The translations under genes were made by a program, and so were the position numbers. Source: Sphingomonas sp. (GTDB lineage Bacteria; Pseudomonadota; Alphaproteobacteria; Sphingomonadales; Sphingomonadaceae). From it: a stretch of 64,000 nt of DNA. The stretch covers positions 1 to 64,000 of the forward strand of contig NZ_JAIERS010000008.1 in NCBI RefSeq assembly GCF_019746665.1, given 5' to 3'. The stretch's first letter is position 1. Each line of letters starts with the position of its first letter. Shown piece after piece: positions 27,801 to 35,404 of the stretch. Under the pieces are notes generated by a model. The model saw only the letters and a program-made list of their open reading frames with translations. It was not told the origin of the DNA and did not search any database.

Positions 27801-28256
27801 GCGGTGAACGGCCATTTCCAGCGACTGTTCACCACCCTGTTCAACGGCGGCCAGGCGCATTTGGCGCTGGTCGATTCGGATGATCCGCTCGAGGCTGGCC
27901 TCGAAATCATGGCGCAGCCGCCGGGCAAGAAGCTGCAGTCGCTCACCTTGCTCTCCGGCGGCGAGCAGGCGCTGACCGCGGTTGCGCTAATCTTTGGGCT
28001 ATTCCTCACCAATCCCGCGCCGATCTGCGTGCTCGACGAGGTCGACGCCCCGCTCGATGACGCCAATATCGAGCGTTTCTGCGACCTGCTCGAAGTGATG
28101 ACCCGCGAAACCGCGACGCGCTATCTGATCGTCACCCACAATGCGGTGACGATGAGCCGGATGCACCGGCTGTTCGGGGTGACGATGGTCGAGCAGGGGG
28201 TCAGCCGGCTCGTCTCGGTCGATCTGAGCGGGGCGGAGGCATTGCTCGCCGCCTAA
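24858..28256 (+). CDS. smc: Chromosome segregation ATPase SMC
   Basis: The core of bacterial condensin, which compacts and segregates chromosomes with ScpA and ScpB. The 1132-residue protein has an N-terminal Walker A (GIVGPNGCGKSNLLEALRW), long Ala/Glu/Arg-rich coiled coils on either side of a hinge (about residues 490-600), the ABC signature LTLLSGGEQALTAVALIF and Walker B ICVLDEVDAPLDD. Start is GTG at 24858 after an AAAGGGGG ribosome-binding site. scpA and scpB lie 20 kb downstream. The coiled coils are unusually alanine-rich, as expected for a high-GC genome. Confidence 0.96.
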   Translation: MQIKRLRLSGFKSFVDPADLRIEPGLTGIVGPNGCGKSNLLEALRWTMGESSAKSLRGAGMEDVIFAGTTRRPARDFAEVAMLIEGAEGETEVVRRIERGAGSAYRINGRDVRAKDVALLFADAATGAHSPALVSQGRIGAVINAKPAERRAMLEEAAGIAGLHVRRRDAEQRLRATEANLTRLGEIMAEQEARIGALKRQARQAERYRALSDQIRVAEARLIFTRWQDAAAAADAARAEAEGAEARVAEAAEAQRAAAAHQTAATGALAEARATALAARDRASELGHQLSGLRQESESVARRLAEAQEAQGRLAADRAREGELAEDAAAALARLTAEAKEIDARLAEAVKRVPEADAALVDAERGARDAEVALAQAMAAQAAEAAEARVAAAALQAARARAQRAEADAARLATEARALADAGPIDAERARAAAERAQALAHAEQARAALSEAEGAERTARASRDHAQAERSRAHAELTALDSESAALAKATRPSGKARVLDELRPAAGYERALAAALGDDLEAGLDREAERHWAGAAPLPSDPPPPAGAVPLADRVAAPAALARRLAQVFVVEADGGQPLAVGQRLVTLGGQLRRWDGFVARSGGAAAAERLERLGRLRALEAARPAAVRAVEGAEAELARIDAAVTEARQRGIEARRLIDAAEARARDAARAEDRASAALERLEAQRRDLAARQARVASEAGEAAADLARAEAAHATLPDGRAAQAQVGALQQAAEAARARVAEARSARLALDRALENDRGLRGRADAEAKSWRQRAGDAARRIADMAKRAEALGEEIAVLAAKPAGIEARLVALAAEHEAARAAADVAMAEERAAEGRLRETERLAAAAAETLATARETRAAAAARAENQALRRVEMARLAGERFECPPPLLPERAGFRADEVRGATEESARHDRLIAERERLGAVNLVAESELAEIEAALGTSEGERDELVQAVNRLRGSIGTLNREGRQRLLAAFEAVNGHFQRLFTTLFNGGQAHLALVDSDDPLEAGLEIMAQPPGKKLQSLTLLSGGEQALTAVALIFGLFLTNPAPICVLDEVDAPLDDANIERFCDLLEVMTRETATRYLIVTHNAVTMSRMHRLFGVTMVEQGVSRLVSVDLSGAEALLAA

Positions 28257-28371
28257 CCGCCGCCGCGATACTTCCTGCTTCGGCGCAGGGCGGAGCCCAT
28301 TATCGCCGTGCCTATGGCGCGCTCTGCGCTCTGCCGCTACCGCACCGCGACATTCCCCACGAAAGCCCGTC

Positions 28372-28686
28372 ATGGACCTGCCCGCGCTCTACCATCGTTT
28401 CATCGACTGGATCGGCGACGGCACCGGCTTGCCCGATACGATCCTGCACATCCACGCCGGGATGATCGTGCTGATGCTCGCCCGGTTGATAACAAGACGC
28501 TCGCTCGGGACGTTCGTACCGCTGTCGTGCGTGGTGGCGGCGGAGGCGTTCAACGAGGTGATGGACAGATTGCATTTTGGCTCGTGGCGCTGGCCCGATA
28601 CGCTTTCGGATGTGGCGAACACGCTGTTCTGGCCGCTCGTCATTTGCCTCGCGGTGCGCTTGCGCCCGCTCTTGCCGCTGCGCTAA
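28372..28686 (+). CDS. Small integral membrane protein, unknown function
   Basis: A 104-residue hydrophobic protein with three likely membrane segments (about residues 25-42, 47-63 and 82-98). The stretch between segments 2 and 3, EVMDRLHFGSWRWPDTLSD, resembles the conserved loop of VanZ-like proteins, but no secure family assignment is possible. It lies between smc and a DUF808 gene on the same strand, 28 bases from the latter. Confidence 0.6.
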   Translation: MDLPALYHRFIDWIGDGTGLPDTILHIHAGMIVLMLARLITRRSLGTFVPLSCVVAAEAFNEVMDRLHFGSWRWPDTLSDVANTLFWPLVICLAVRLRPLLPLR

Positions 28687-28714
28687 CCCGCCAGCGAGAA
28701 TTTGGGGGAAAGCA

Positions 28715-29647
28715 ATGCCCGGCGGTCTGGTTGCCCTGCTCGACGACGTGGCGGCGATCGCCAAGCTCGCCGCCGCCTCGCTCGACGATGTCGCGGGCGC
28801 GGCGGGCAAGGCCGGCGCCAAGGCGGCGGGGGTGGTGATCGACGATACCGCCGTCACCCCGGGCTATGTCGTCGGGCTGGCGCCGGCGCGCGAGTTGCCG
28901 ATCATCGGCAAGATCGCGCTCGGTTCGCTCCGCAACAAGCTGTTGTTCCTGCTTCCCGCCGCGCTGCTGCTGAGCGCGTTCGCGCCGTGGGGAATCATGC
29001 CGCTGCTGCTGGTGGGCGGCAGCTATCTCTGCTTCGAGGGCGCGGAGAAGCTTTGGGAGAAGATATCCGGCCACGGCCATGCCGAGGATGCGGTCGCTGA
29101 AATCACCGATCCCACCGAGCTTGAACAGCGCCAGGTTTCGGGCGCGATCCGCACCGATTTCATTCTGTCGGGCGAGATCATGGCCATCGCGCTGGAGGCG
29201 GTGGCCGGCCAAGGCATTGTCGCTCAGGCCGTCTCGCTGGTGCTGGTCGCGATCGCGATCACCGCCGGGGTTTATGGCGTCGTCGCGCTGATCGTGAAGA
29301 TGGACGATATCGGTCTCGCGCTCGCCGCGCGGGGATCATCGGCGCGGCAGGCGCTGGGGCGGGGCCTGGTCAAGACGATGCCGGTGCTGCTGCGCTGGCT
29401 TGCCGGCATCGGCACCGCGGCGATGCTGTGGGTCGGCGGCGGGATCGTGATCCACGCCCTCGAAAGCTTTGGCGTGGCCGAGCCCGGACACAGCCTGCAC
29501 CATTGGGCCGGACAGGCCGAGTACGCGCTGCCGCTCGGCGGCGCGGTCAACTGGGCGGTCTATGCGGCGGGATCGGCGGTGGTTGGGCTCACGATCGGCG
29601 CGGTGATCGTCGCCCTGCTTCACCTATTGCCGCGTCGCGAACATTAA
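28715..29647 (+). CDS. DUF808 (YedI-like) inner-membrane protein
   Basis: A 310-residue polytopic membrane protein of the DUF808 family, whose function is unknown. It begins PGGLVALLDDVAAIAKLAAA, a strongly conserved family start, with GVVIDDTAVTPGYV and RELPIIGKIALGSLRNK following. Four or more membrane helices occur in the remaining part (for example AALLLSAFAPWGIMPLLLVG). ATG at 28715 follows GGGGGAA. Its 3' end overlaps the convergent Crp/Fnr-type gene by 24 bases. Confidence 0.87.
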   Translation: MPGGLVALLDDVAAIAKLAAASLDDVAGAAGKAGAKAAGVVIDDTAVTPGYVVGLAPARELPIIGKIALGSLRNKLLFLLPAALLLSAFAPWGIMPLLLVGGSYLCFEGAEKLWEKISGHGHAEDAVAEITDPTELEQRQVSGAIRTDFILSGEIMAIALEAVAGQGIVAQAVSLVLVAIAITAGVYGVVALIVKMDDIGLALAARGSSARQALGRGLVKTMPVLLRWLAGIGTAAMLWVGGGIVIHALESFGVAEPGHSLHHWAGQAEYALPLGGAVNWAVYAAGSAVVGLTIGAVIVALLHLLPRREH

Positions 29648-30352
29648 CGGTAACCGCACCGGCGCCATTGGCGGCGGCGCGGGGAGCGGTTCGCCCGCCG
29701 CCCAGGCGCGCAGCACCGCGCCGTCGCGCACCGTGATCCGCCCGCGCGTGCAGCGCAAGGCGCGCTCGCCCTCGAGTAAATGCAGCGCCTCGGTAACGCT
29801 CGACCGACGCAGGCAGAGCATCTCGCTCAGCTCCTGATGGGTTATGGCGAGCGTATCGCCCTCGATCCGGTCGTGCAGCATCACCAACCACCGCGCGAGC
29901 CGCTGCGCGGCGCTGTCGCGCAGGCCCGAGGCGAGCAGTGCGCCGGTCTGCGCCAGGAAGCGCTGGCTGTGCGCGATCAGGCTGGCGAACAGGCTGGGGC
30001 TGGCGAGCGTCGCTGCCTCGAGCCGCGCCGCCGAAATGCTGAGAACGCTGCCGCCGCTCAACCGCACCGTCAGCCGCACCGGCTGCTCGGCGCCGAACAA
30101 CGGCCAGCCGGCGAGGCCTTCGCGCCCGATCAGCGCGGTCTCCGCCTTGCCGCCGATCGCCGCGCCGATCACCGCGCTTTCGGGAAACAGCACCCGCGCG
30201 CGGCCATCCTCGACCAGATCGAGCGGTCCCGGCGGCAGGGTGCGTCGGCGCAGATGCGGCGCGATCAGCAGCGCGTCTTGCGGGGCGAGACCGGCGAGCA
30301 GGTGGTTGGCGCGCAGCGCCTGCCAGGGTTCACCATTTCGGCCCAACATCAT
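29624..30352 (-). CDS. Crp/Fnr-family transcriptional regulator
   Basis: A 242-residue regulator with an N-terminal cyclic-nucleotide-binding-like domain (to about residue 150) and a C-terminal HTH_Crp domain: ITHQELSEMLCLRRSSVTEA as the helix-turn-helix. The N-terminal cysteines used by Fnr to hold an iron-sulfur cluster are absent, so it is not an oxygen sensor of that kind. The effector is unknown. Its start is ATG 30352, or the next ATG 3 bases in. It points toward DUF808, and its target genes cannot be inferred. Confidence 0.85.
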   Translation of the reverse strand: MMLGRNGEPWQALRANHLLAGLAPQDALLIAPHLRRRTLPPGPLDLVEDGRARVLFPESAVIGAAIGGKAETALIGREGLAGWPLFGAEQPVRLTVRLSGGSVLSISAARLEAATLASPSLFASLIAHSQRFLAQTGALLASGLRDSAAQRLARWLVMLHDRIEGDTLAITHQELSEMLCLRRSSVTEALHLLEGERALRCTRGRITVRDGAVLRAWAAGEPLPAPPPMAPVRLPLMFATRQ

Positions 30353-30416
30353 CGTCTCCTCGGCACTTTCGTGCCGTAGCTACGGTCGCCAGCAGGGCGT
30401 GGATGCACGCGTGAAC

Positions 30417-30450
30417 AAAAAAAGGCGCGGGGACCATCCGCCCCCGCGCC
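30417..30450 (-). terminator. Intrinsic terminator after fasciclin gene
   Basis: On the minus strand a 9-bp stem (ggcgcgggg/ccccgcgcc) is followed by a run of seven T. It lies 20 bases after the fasciclin stop and before the Crp/Fnr-type gene. Confidence 0.85.
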
Positions 30451-30471
30451 CTCGACAATGAACCCGCGCGG

Positions 30472-31113
30472 TTATTGCAGCTTGGGAATGAGCACGCCGT
30501 TCACCACATGCACGACGCCGTTCGACTGCTTGACGTCGGCGAGCTGCAAATAGCTGACATTGCCGCTCGCTGCGGTCAGCTTGATGCCCGGGCCTTCCTT
30601 CTCGGCGGTGATGGGCTGGCCTTCCACCGTGGTGAGCGTCGCCTTGCCGCCGCCCGCGTCGATCTGCTTGAGCAGGTCGGCGAGCAGGATAGTGCCGCTG
30701 ACCACGTGATATTTCAGCAGCTTTTCGAGCGTCGCCTTGTTCTCCGGCTTCAGCAGCGTGTCGAGCGTACCTGGGGCGAGGCGGGTGAACGCGTCGTTAT
30801 CGGGCGCGAACACGGTGAACGGGCCGGGGCCGGCGAGCACCGTGTCGAGCCCTGCGGCCTTCACCGCGCTGACGAGCGTCGTCAGGTTCGAAGCGGCGGC
30901 GGCGTTCTCCACGATCGTCCGGCTCGGCAGCATCGGCGCGCCGCCGACGATCGGGGCGTTGGCGTCGGCGGCCGGCGCCTGGCCCGCCGTCGCTTGGCCC
31001 TGGCCGGCGGGGGCCGGCTGAGCGGTGCCGGCGGGGGCCGTTTGCGCGAGCAGCGCGGCCGGCATCAGCGCCGCACCCGCGACACCCAACGTCAACGACT
31101 TCAATAAATTCAT
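30472..31113 (-). CDS. Fasciclin-domain secreted protein
   Basis: A 213-residue exported protein with a signal peptide (LTLGVAGAALMPAALLAQ) and an Ala/Pro/Gln-rich linker (to about residue 55). One FAS1 domain follows: VENAAAASNLTTLVSAVKAA, then GPFTVFAPDNDAFTRL, YHVVSGTILLADLL and VHVVNGVLIP. FAS1 domains mediate adhesion or surface interactions, and in sphingomonads they are often found in stress-induced or biofilm proteins. An AAGGAG ribosome-binding site supports the ATG at 31113. The upstream gap of 138 bases contains no gene. Confidence 0.9.
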   Translation of the reverse strand: MNLLKSLTLGVAGAALMPAALLAQTAPAGTAQPAPAGQGQATAGQAPAADANAPIVGGAPMLPSRTIVENAAAASNLTTLVSAVKAAGLDTVLAGPGPFTVFAPDNDAFTRLAPGTLDTLLKPENKATLEKLLKYHVVSGTILLADLLKQIDAGGGKATLTTVEGQPITAEKEGPGIKLTAASGNVSYLQLADVKQSNGVVHVVNGVLIPKLQ

Positions 31114-31251
31114 CTTCCACTCCTTCGTAGCGGGCGTCCTTGTCAGCCCTTCAAGGGTAATACGAACAAACCCCAATCCCGGTTGCGGCGAAGCGTGCCG
31201 GGAGGCAAGCGCCTTTCAGGACGAAGCGTGGCGCGGTCGGGGTGACGCGGC

Positions 31252-32157
31252 TCATGCCGCCGCCGCCAGCACCTGCGCCAATAGCTGAAAATCGCGCTCG
31301 CGCGGCGAGGCACGGCGCCAGACCAGCGCGATCGTGCGCGTCGGGTTGTCAGCGGCGAGCGGCCGCGCCGCGACCGAGGTGTGCTGCAGGATGCCCGCCT
31401 TGATCGCCATTTCCGGCAAAATCGTTACCCCCAGCCCGTTATCGACCATCTGGACGATGGTGTGGAGCGAGGTGCCGAGCATCGTCGCCTCGGCGCGCAG
31501 TTCCGGCCGGTTGCACGCGGCGAGCGCATGTTCCTTCAGGCAATGCCCGTCCTCCAGCAGCAGCAGCCGGTTCTCGTCGATGTCGCTCGCGGCGACCATC
31601 TCGCCCGGTGGCGCGGGATCGCTTTGAGGATAGGCGACGAACATCGCATCCTCGAACAACGGCGCGCTCGCCACTTCACCGCAAGCATAGGGCAGGGCAA
31701 GCAGCACGCAGTCGCTGCGGCCATTGTGCAGCCCTTCGCACGCCGCGCCACTCGGTTCCTCGCGCAGATAGAGCTTCAGGTCGGGATAATCGGCGCGCAG
31801 CCGGGGCAGGATGCGCGGCAGCATGAATGGCGCGATCGTTGGGATCACGCTCATCCGCATCTCGCCCGACAAGGGCCGGCCGGCGGCGCGGGCGAGATCG
31901 CCCAGTTCATCGGCCTCGCGCAGCACGCGGCGCGCCTTGTCGGCGATGCGTTCGCCAAGCGGGGTGAAGCGCACGACGCGGCGGGTGCGCTCGACGAGCG
32001 TCACGCCGATCAGCGTCTCCAGCTCGCGCAGCCCGGCGGAAAGCGTTGATTGGGTGACGAAGCACGCCTCTGCCGCGCGGCCGAAATGGCCGTGATCGCG
32101 CAGGGCGACAAGATATTGCAGCTGCTTCAGCGTAGGGAGGTAAATGCTCACTTTCAT
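31252..32157 (-). CDS. oxyR: Hydrogen peroxide sensor OxyR
   Basis: A LysR-type activator of peroxide defence. The 301-residue protein has an N-terminal HTH (FGRAAEACFVTQSTLSAGL) and a substrate domain. The redox pair Cys206 and Cys215 in EDGHCLKEHALAAC has the same 9-residue spacing as Cys199/Cys208 of E. coli OxyR, so disulfide activation is expected. It is divergent from ahpC, the classic OxyR target. Confidence 0.93.
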   Translation of the reverse strand: MKVSIYLPTLKQLQYLVALRDHGHFGRAAEACFVTQSTLSAGLRELETLIGVTLVERTRRVVRFTPLGERIADKARRVLREADELGDLARAAGRPLSGEMRMSVIPTIAPFMLPRILPRLRADYPDLKLYLREEPSGAACEGLHNGRSDCVLLALPYACGEVASAPLFEDAMFVAYPQSDPAPPGEMVAASDIDENRLLLLEDGHCLKEHALAACNRPELRAEATMLGTSLHTIVQMVDNGLGVTILPEMAIKAGILQHTSVAARPLAADNPTRTIALVWRRASPRERDFQLLAQVLAAAA

Positions 32158-32301
32158 TGAGATATTCGATCAATCCGCGACAGACAAACGATTTGTTCGC
32201 AGGCGCAGCAGTCCCTATGTGCACTGCAGCAACGGGGTGTGATGGCACACGCTCCGCGCGGGGAGAGGAGCCGCAGGGCTCGATTTTTATAGGAGGCACA
32301 G
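32158..32301. promoter_or_regulatory. oxyR-ahpC divergent control region
   Basis: 144 bases separate the two divergent genes, and no coding ORF is seen. OxyR is expected to bind here and control both directions. I could not identify a convincing ATAG-N7-CTAT type site by eye. A ribosome-binding site (AGGAGG) precedes ahpC. Confidence 0.6.
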
Positions 32302-32847
32302 ATGCTGACCGTTGGCGACAAGTTTCCCGATATCACCGTTCCCGTCCAGCAGGGCACCAACGCGCTGCCTGCCGGCGAGACGCTGAACCTGACCACCGCT
32401 TTCCCCGGCAAGTGGAAGGTGCTGTTCTACTGGCCCAAGGATTTCACCTTCGTCTGCCCGACCGAGATCGTCGGCTACAGCCAGCTGAAGGGCGATTTCG
32501 AGGACCGCGATGCGGTGCTGATCGGCGCCTCGACCGATACCGCCCATGTCCATCTGGCGTGGCGCAAGTCGGACCCCGATCTGGCGGCCGCTGATTTCCC
32601 CTGGCTCGCCGACAATGGCGCGATCCTCGCCTCGGCGCTCGGTATTCTCGATAAGAACGAGCATGTCGCCTATCGCGCTACCTTCACGATCGATCCCGAT
32701 GGCGTGATCCAGGCGGTGCAGGTGAACGGCCTGAACGTTGGCCGCAACCCGCAAGAAACGCTGCGCGTGCTCGACGCGCTGCAGACCGACGAGCTCTGCC
32801 CGTGCAACTGGAACAAGGGCGACGAGGTGCTGCAGGTCGCGGCCTGA
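32302..32847 (+). CDS. ahpC: Peroxiredoxin AhpC (2-Cys)
   Basis: Reduces hydrogen peroxide and organic peroxides. The 181-residue protein carries the peroxidatic Cys52 in DFTFVCPTEIVGYS and C-terminal Cys166/Cys168 in DELCPCNWNKGDEV, matching the AhpC type with an extra C-terminal cysteine that pairs with an AhpD reductase instead of AhpF. No ahpF is present, while ahpD follows 144 bases later, a consistent pairing. It is divergent from oxyR. Confidence 0.93.
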   Translation: MLTVGDKFPDITVPVQQGTNALPAGETLNLTTAFPGKWKVLFYWPKDFTFVCPTEIVGYSQLKGDFEDRDAVLIGASTDTAHVHLAWRKSDPDLAAADFPWLADNGAILASALGILDKNEHVAYRATFTIDPDGVIQAVQVNGLNVGRNPQETLRVLDALQTDELCPCNWNKGDEVLQVAA

Positions 32848-32861
32848 ATACGTCAATGTAG

Positions 32862-32966
32862 CCCCTCCCCCTGCGGGGGAGGGGTTGGGGTGGGGGCTTC
32901 CGGGGCGGAACGTCGCGCCAGGACCGACCCCACCCCTATCCCCTCCCCGGAAGGGGAGGGGTTTTT
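32862..32966. repeat. Paired GC-rich hairpins between ahpC and ahpD
   Basis: A first hairpin (cccctcccc/ggggagggg around tgc) and a second near-identical one (cccctcccc/ggggagggg around ggaa) lie about 55 bases apart. The intervening sequence has gttggggtgggg and ccccacccc arms that could pair over the whole element. The second hairpin is followed by TTTTT and could act as a terminator or RNA processing signal within the operon. Confidence 0.7.
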
Positions 32967-32991
32967 GTTGTTGAAGAAACAGGAGCTTCCC

Positions 32992-33513
32992 ATGTCGCTC
33001 AAGGATTTCGCGGCGGCCCTGCCCGATTTCGCCAAGGACATTCGCCTGAATGTCGGCTCGATGCTCACCGAGCCGTCGCTCACCGATCAGCGCAAATACG
33101 GCCTGATCCTCGCCTGCGCGCACGGCACCGGCCACAAGCCGCTGGTCGCGGCGGCCGAGGCGGAGTGCGCGCCGAAACTGAGTCCCGAGGCAGCCAATGC
33201 GGCGCGCGCGGCGGCGGCGGTGATGGCGATGAACAACGTCTATTACCGCTTCACCCACCTCGCCTCGAACCCCGAATATGGCAAGATGCCCGCCAAGCTG
33301 CGGATGAATGTGATCGGCGCGCCGGGGATCGACAAGGCCGATTTCGAGCTGTTCAGCCTTGCCGTCTCGGCGATGAATGGCTGCGGCATGTGCATTGACA
33401 GCCATGAGAAAGTGCTGAAGGCCGCTGGCGTCACCGCCGAGGTGATCCAGCACGGTGCGCGGTTCGCCGCGATCCTGAAGGCGGTCGCGACGATCCACGC
33501 CGCCACCGCTTGA
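32992..33513 (+). CDS. ahpD: Alkylhydroperoxidase AhpD
   Basis: AhpD reduces AhpC, ultimately using lipoamide and NADH in mycobacteria. The 173-residue protein contains the catalytic CxxC with downstream His in NGCGMCIDSHEK (Cys131, Cys134, His138), the defining carboxymuconolactone-decarboxylase fold motif. ATG at 32992 lies after an AGGAG-type site. It is the reductase expected for the AhpC encoded just upstream, although a palindromic element lies between them. Confidence 0.94.
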   Translation: MSLKDFAAALPDFAKDIRLNVGSMLTEPSLTDQRKYGLILACAHGTGHKPLVAAAEAECAPKLSPEAANAARAAAAVMAMNNVYYRFTHLASNPEYGKMPAKLRMNVIGAPGIDKADFELFSLAVSAMNGCGMCIDSHEKVLKAAGVTAEVIQHGARFAAILKAVATIHAATA

Positions 33514-33555
33514 GGGGCGAGCGGCCGCGCCCAGGCGCCGCCGCTCGACCTGTCC

Positions 33556-34047
33556 CTACGCCTTGCCGGGCGCGAAGTGCAGCGCGACGCCGTTCATGCA
33601 GTAACGCTTGCCAGTCGGCGGCGGGCCGTCATCGAACACATGGCCGAGATGCCCGCCGCAGCGGCGGCAATGGACCTCGGTGCGCGGCACGCCGATCGCC
33701 CAATCGGTCTTGCTACCGACCGCGTTGGCGAGCGGCTGATAGAAGCTTGGCCAGCCGGTGCCGCTGTCGAACTTGGTCTTGGACGAGAAGAGCGGCAGCG
33801 CACAGCCCGCGCAGCTGAAGGTTCCGGTGCGATGTTCGGCGTTGAGCGGGCTCGAATAGGGATATTCGGTCGCCTCGTGCCGCAGCGTGCTATAGGCAGC
33901 CGGCGACAGCTTCTTGCGCCACTGCGCGTCGCTCAGCTGATATTCGAATTGTTCCTTGGCCTCGGCGGGCTGGCTGCGCCAGCCGAGAAATGCCGCCACG
34001 CCAGCGCCCAGCGCGGCGAGCGACAGAAATTGACGTCGATCGGTCAT
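33556..34047 (-). CDS. msrB: Peptide-methionine (R)-S-oxide reductase MsrB, exported
   Basis: Reduces the R isomer of methionine sulfoxide in proteins. The 163-residue sequence has a twin-arginine-like signal MTDRRQFLSLAALGAG at its start, which suggests a periplasmic enzyme. The zinc cysteines are CAGC and CRRC, and the catalytic Cys150 is in GKRYCMNGVALHF. The core GTGWPSFYQP is conserved. It is convergent with ahpD and belongs to the local oxidative-stress group. Confidence 0.92.
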   Translation of the reverse strand: MTDRRQFLSLAALGAGVAAFLGWRSQPAEAKEQFEYQLSDAQWRKKLSPAAYSTLRHEATEYPYSSPLNAEHRTGTFSCAGCALPLFSSKTKFDSGTGWPSFYQPLANAVGSKTDWAIGVPRTEVHCRRCGGHLGHVFDDGPPPTGKRYCMNGVALHFAPGKA

Positions 34048-34097
34048 GCTCCACTCCTTTGCCCTAAGATACGGAGCAAAGGCGGCAAAGGGTTACG

Positions 34098-34121
34098 CGG
34101 GGAGGCAAAAAATCCTCCCCG
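34098..34121 (-). terminator. Perfect hairpin after the P450 gene
   Basis: An 8-bp perfect stem (cggggagg/cctccccg) with an A-rich 8-base loop lies 16 bases after the P450 stop. No T-run follows, so it is not a standard intrinsic terminator. The right arm and loop share 19 bases with the palindrome in truB at 4537. It could be a remnant of the same repeat element. Confidence 0.55.
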
Positions 34122-34136
34122 TGAACGCGACGGACC

Positions 34137-35375
34137 TTAATATTTGCTCAGTTGCACCGGCAGCGCCCGGTAGCCGTGGACGAAGCAGGCGGCGACGCGA
34201 GTCGGCTCGCCCACCACATTCACGCGCATCCGCCGCTTGGCCATTTCTTCGAGCAGCACGCCGATCTGCAATTCGGCGAGCCGCGCGCCGACGCAGCGGT
34301 GGATACCATGGCCAAACGCCAGATGGCGGCGGGCATTAGGCCGATCGACCACGATCTGGTCGGCGTCCGGCCCGAATACGCTCTCGTCGCGATTGGCCGA
34401 GATGTACCACATCACCAGCTTGTCGCCGGCCTTGATCTGGTGACCCTCCAGCACCGTGTCCTGGGTCGCGGTGCGGCGCATATGCGCAAGTGGCGTCTGC
34501 CAGCGGATGATTTCCTGCACCGCGTTCGGGATCAGGCTCGGGTCCGCCTCAAGCTTGGCGCGCTGTTCGGGGAACAGGTCCAGGCCATAGGCCGCGGCGG
34601 TCATCGAATTGCGCGTCGTGTCGTTGCCGCCGACGATCAGCAGGATCAGATTGCCCAGGAACTCCATGTCGTCCATATGTGCCATCGCTTCCGAATGGAT
34701 CATCATGGAGATCAGATCGGGGGTCGGCTCCTTGCCGATCTTCGAGTCCCACAGGGTTTTGAAATAGGCGGCGCATTCGAACATGATGTTCTGGCGCTGC
34801 ATCCGCAGTTCATCACTTTTCGACGGTTCGATGTCACCCGCCCAGTCGGACCAATAGGTCAGCTTGCGGCGGTCTTCCCAGGGGAAGTCGAACAGGATGG
34901 CGAGCATCTGCGTCGTCAGTTCGATCGACACCTTGTCGACCCAATCGAACGTTTCGCCCCAGGGCAGGCCATCGAGCACCTCGATCGTGCGGCGGCGCAC
35001 GTCGACGCCCATGCGCTCGATCTCGCTGGGCGTGAAGGCGGGGGCGACGGTGCGGCGCTGCCCGGTATGCTTGGGGCGGTCCATCGAGATGAACATCGGC
35101 GCCTTGATGTCGCCGCGCTCGGGTTTCAGATCGGCGACGACGATGCCGCCCATCTCGCTCGAATAAAGATCGGGCAGCGACTCTACCTCGACGATCGGCT
35201 TGTAGATGGAAATCGACCAATAGGGTCCGAAATCGCTGTTCTCGCAGCGATACACCGGCGCCTTGGCGCGTAGCTCACGGAATGGCGCCTGCCACAGATC
35301 GTCACGATAAAGTTCCGGGCGGGTGACATCGAGCGGGTCCACCTGCGCGGACATTTCGGGGGCCAGAGTCGCCAT
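34137..35375 (-). CDS. CYP153-type cytochrome P450 (alkane hydroxylase-like)
   Basis: A 412-residue soluble P450. The haem-binding loop is FGHGIHRCVGARLAELQ with the ligand Cys361, the I-helix is GGNDTTRNSM and the K-helix ExxR is in EIIRWQTPLAHMRRTA. The last segment and others (WSISIYKPIVEVES, VSIELTTQMLAILFDFPW) match the CYP153 family, known for terminal hydroxylation of n-alkanes. No ferredoxin or ferredoxin reductase gene is adjacent, so electron partners would be encoded elsewhere. ATG at 35375 follows AGAGGA. Confidence 0.8.
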   Translation of the reverse strand: MATLAPEMSAQVDPLDVTRPELYRDDLWQAPFRELRAKAPVYRCENSDFGPYWSISIYKPIVEVESLPDLYSSEMGGIVVADLKPERGDIKAPMFISMDRPKHTGQRRTVAPAFTPSEIERMGVDVRRRTIEVLDGLPWGETFDWVDKVSIELTTQMLAILFDFPWEDRRKLTYWSDWAGDIEPSKSDELRMQRQNIMFECAAYFKTLWDSKIGKEPTPDLISMMIHSEAMAHMDDMEFLGNLILLIVGGNDTTRNSMTAAAYGLDLFPEQRAKLEADPSLIPNAVQEIIRWQTPLAHMRRTATQDTVLEGHQIKAGDKLVMWYISANRDESVFGPDADQIVVDRPNARRHLAFGHGIHRCVGARLAELQIGVLLEEMAKRRMRVNVVGEPTRVAACFVHGYRALPVQLSKY

Positions 35376-35404
35376 GTTCCTCTCCTTATGCGGAGAGAAC
35401 AACG

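Noticed and set aside
24801-27860. 1019-codon open frame opposite smc
   Set aside because: It mirrors the Ala/Glu/Arg-rich coiled coil of SMC; the predicted protein is Arg/Gly-rich low-complexity without recognisable domains.
32158-32301. OxyR binding site with ATAG-N7-CTAT repeats
   Set aside because: I did not find a match to this repeated pattern by eye, so only the region is annotated.
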